This document shows, in pieces, positions 32,090 through 32,671 of a DNA stretch of 32,671 bases. The stretch is from positions 1-32,671 of the forward strand of contig CAINUX010000098.1 in assembly GCA_903853895.1 (NCBI GenBank), given 5' to 3'. The notes beneath the pieces are model-generated. The model saw only the letters and a program-made list of their open reading frames with translations, was not told where the DNA came from and did no database searches. Position numbers and translations under genes: made by a program. The stretch's first letter is position 1. Every line of letters begins with the position of its first letter. Source of the stretch: an uncultured beta proteobacterium (GTDB taxonomy: Bacteria > Pseudomonadota > Gammaproteobacteria > Burkholderiales > Burkholderiaceae_C).

Positions 32090-32671
32090 GGTGCCTGCTT
32101 GCGCGACAGCGCAGCGCTTGCATACGCATAGCCCCGGTGCGACACACGTGGAAAAGGCGGCTTTGCACATCGGCGCGGTCGCCTTCATTCTCCGCTTCGG
32201 CTCAAGCCAGAACGGCATGTGCATTTCATGGTTGGGTATGAGGTCGATGGGTGCTCGAGGCAGGGGTAGGTGACCACTGGACTTCCTGGAAGCGGGCATT
32301 CATGGTGACCAACTCCCTCCGCCTCCTTGACTTACGAAAGCTCCGCGTGGGCGACCGCAACGCGTCTGCTGGAGTCATTCACGACCTCAAATCCTATGAC
32401 TGCTCCCGCGGCATACCTGCCAAATGAAGTTGTCACGGGAGTGCCCGCAATGCGTCTTTTGCAGACCTGCGCAGCCATTGATCATGGAACTGCTGATTTG
32501 CTAGATGTTCTGTTCCTGAACCCTGCAATGCAGCAAGGGAAAAAGACATGTTTGAAGTTGGAAACCCGTCTCATCCAAGCGCAAAATTTTAGGCGGGTGC
32601 TTTTTTTGGGGGTAGTTGGTTTGATGGCCTTGAAACCCGCATGAATACTGGGGTCGTGGCGGAAGCTGTGA
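32090..32671. other. Region without convincing gene
   Basis: 582 bp at the window end. Short frames exist on both strands (the longest plus-strand one is 32327-32644) but none shows family motifs, signal peptides or a ribosome site that would support it. A candidate terminator is given at 32564-32607. Confidence 0.55.
32564..32607 (+). terminator. Possible rho-independent terminator
   Basis: ACCCGTCT pairs with AGGCGGGT (8 bp with one G-T pair) around a 19-nt loop and is followed by GC and seven T. The long loop lowers confidence, and the upstream gene it would serve is not clear. Confidence 0.35.

Noticed and set aside
32093..32299. Possible small gene or IS remnant at the window end
   Set aside because: No recognisable transposase motif, inverted repeats or ribosome site.

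Overview
The window looks like a chromosome segment from a betaproteobacterium of the order Burkholderiales, most likely family Comamonadaceae (Rhodoferax/Polaromonas-like). Three things point there: moderate-to-high GC, the conserved blocks yicC-gmk-rpoZ-spoT and kinase-phosphatase-rph-rdgB-hemW, and short intergenic repeats of a kind I associate with that family. This assignment is inferred from gene content and not from a database search.

Layout: 1-4.1 kb holds a truncated Tim44-like membrane protein, a DUF2062 membrane protein, a TerC/Alx-type transporter and an NhaR-like LysR regulator. 3.8-6.8 kb is a same-strand run of an HPF/RaiA-like protein, a YccA/Bax-inhibitor-1 membrane protein, a tiny membrane protein, a zinc-ribbon protein, a clearly broken SbtA-type bicarbonate permease and a TerB-like protein with an aberrant tail. 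7-11.7 kb is housekeeping: greB converges on spoT, which follows rpoZ, gmk and yicC on the minus strand, with a good terminator between rpoZ and spoT. 11.8-17.3 kb runs divergently: Ser/Thr kinase, PP2C phosphatase, RNase PH, RdgB, HemW and a CBS-domain protein.

17.3-20.6 kb is a minus-strand operon of a TPR plus outer-membrane beta-barrel protein resembling Slam/DUF560, followed by two secreted FecR-domain proteins. 20.6-24.1 kb carries a type II haloacid dehalogenase, a CurA/LTB4DH-type oxidoreductase divergent from a LysR regulator, and a secreted GlcG/HbpS-like protein.

24.3-28.4 kb is the most interesting part. It is a compact redox operon: a Tat-exported protein with four [4Fe-4S] motifs, an NrfD/DsrP-like membrane quinol module, a four-haem c-type cytochrome with one unusual CX3CH motif, an unrecognised 154-residue protein, and a bacteriohaemerythrin that lacks the usual bridging aspartate. 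A 9-of-10 match to the FNR/Anr consensus lies upstream with a plausible -10 box at class II spacing. Together these suggest an oxygen-regulated quinone/periplasm electron-transfer unit. The substrate is not evident.

28.4-32.7 kb holds a hypothetical protein with a TTG start, the remnant of a thioesterase-like gene, an alpha/beta hydrolase strikingly like the animal MEST protein, an 88-bp palindromic element, an HD-GYP phosphodiesterase with a periplasmic sensor region, and about 580 bp with no convincing gene. I saw no rRNA, tRNA, CRISPR array, prophage or intact insertion sequence.
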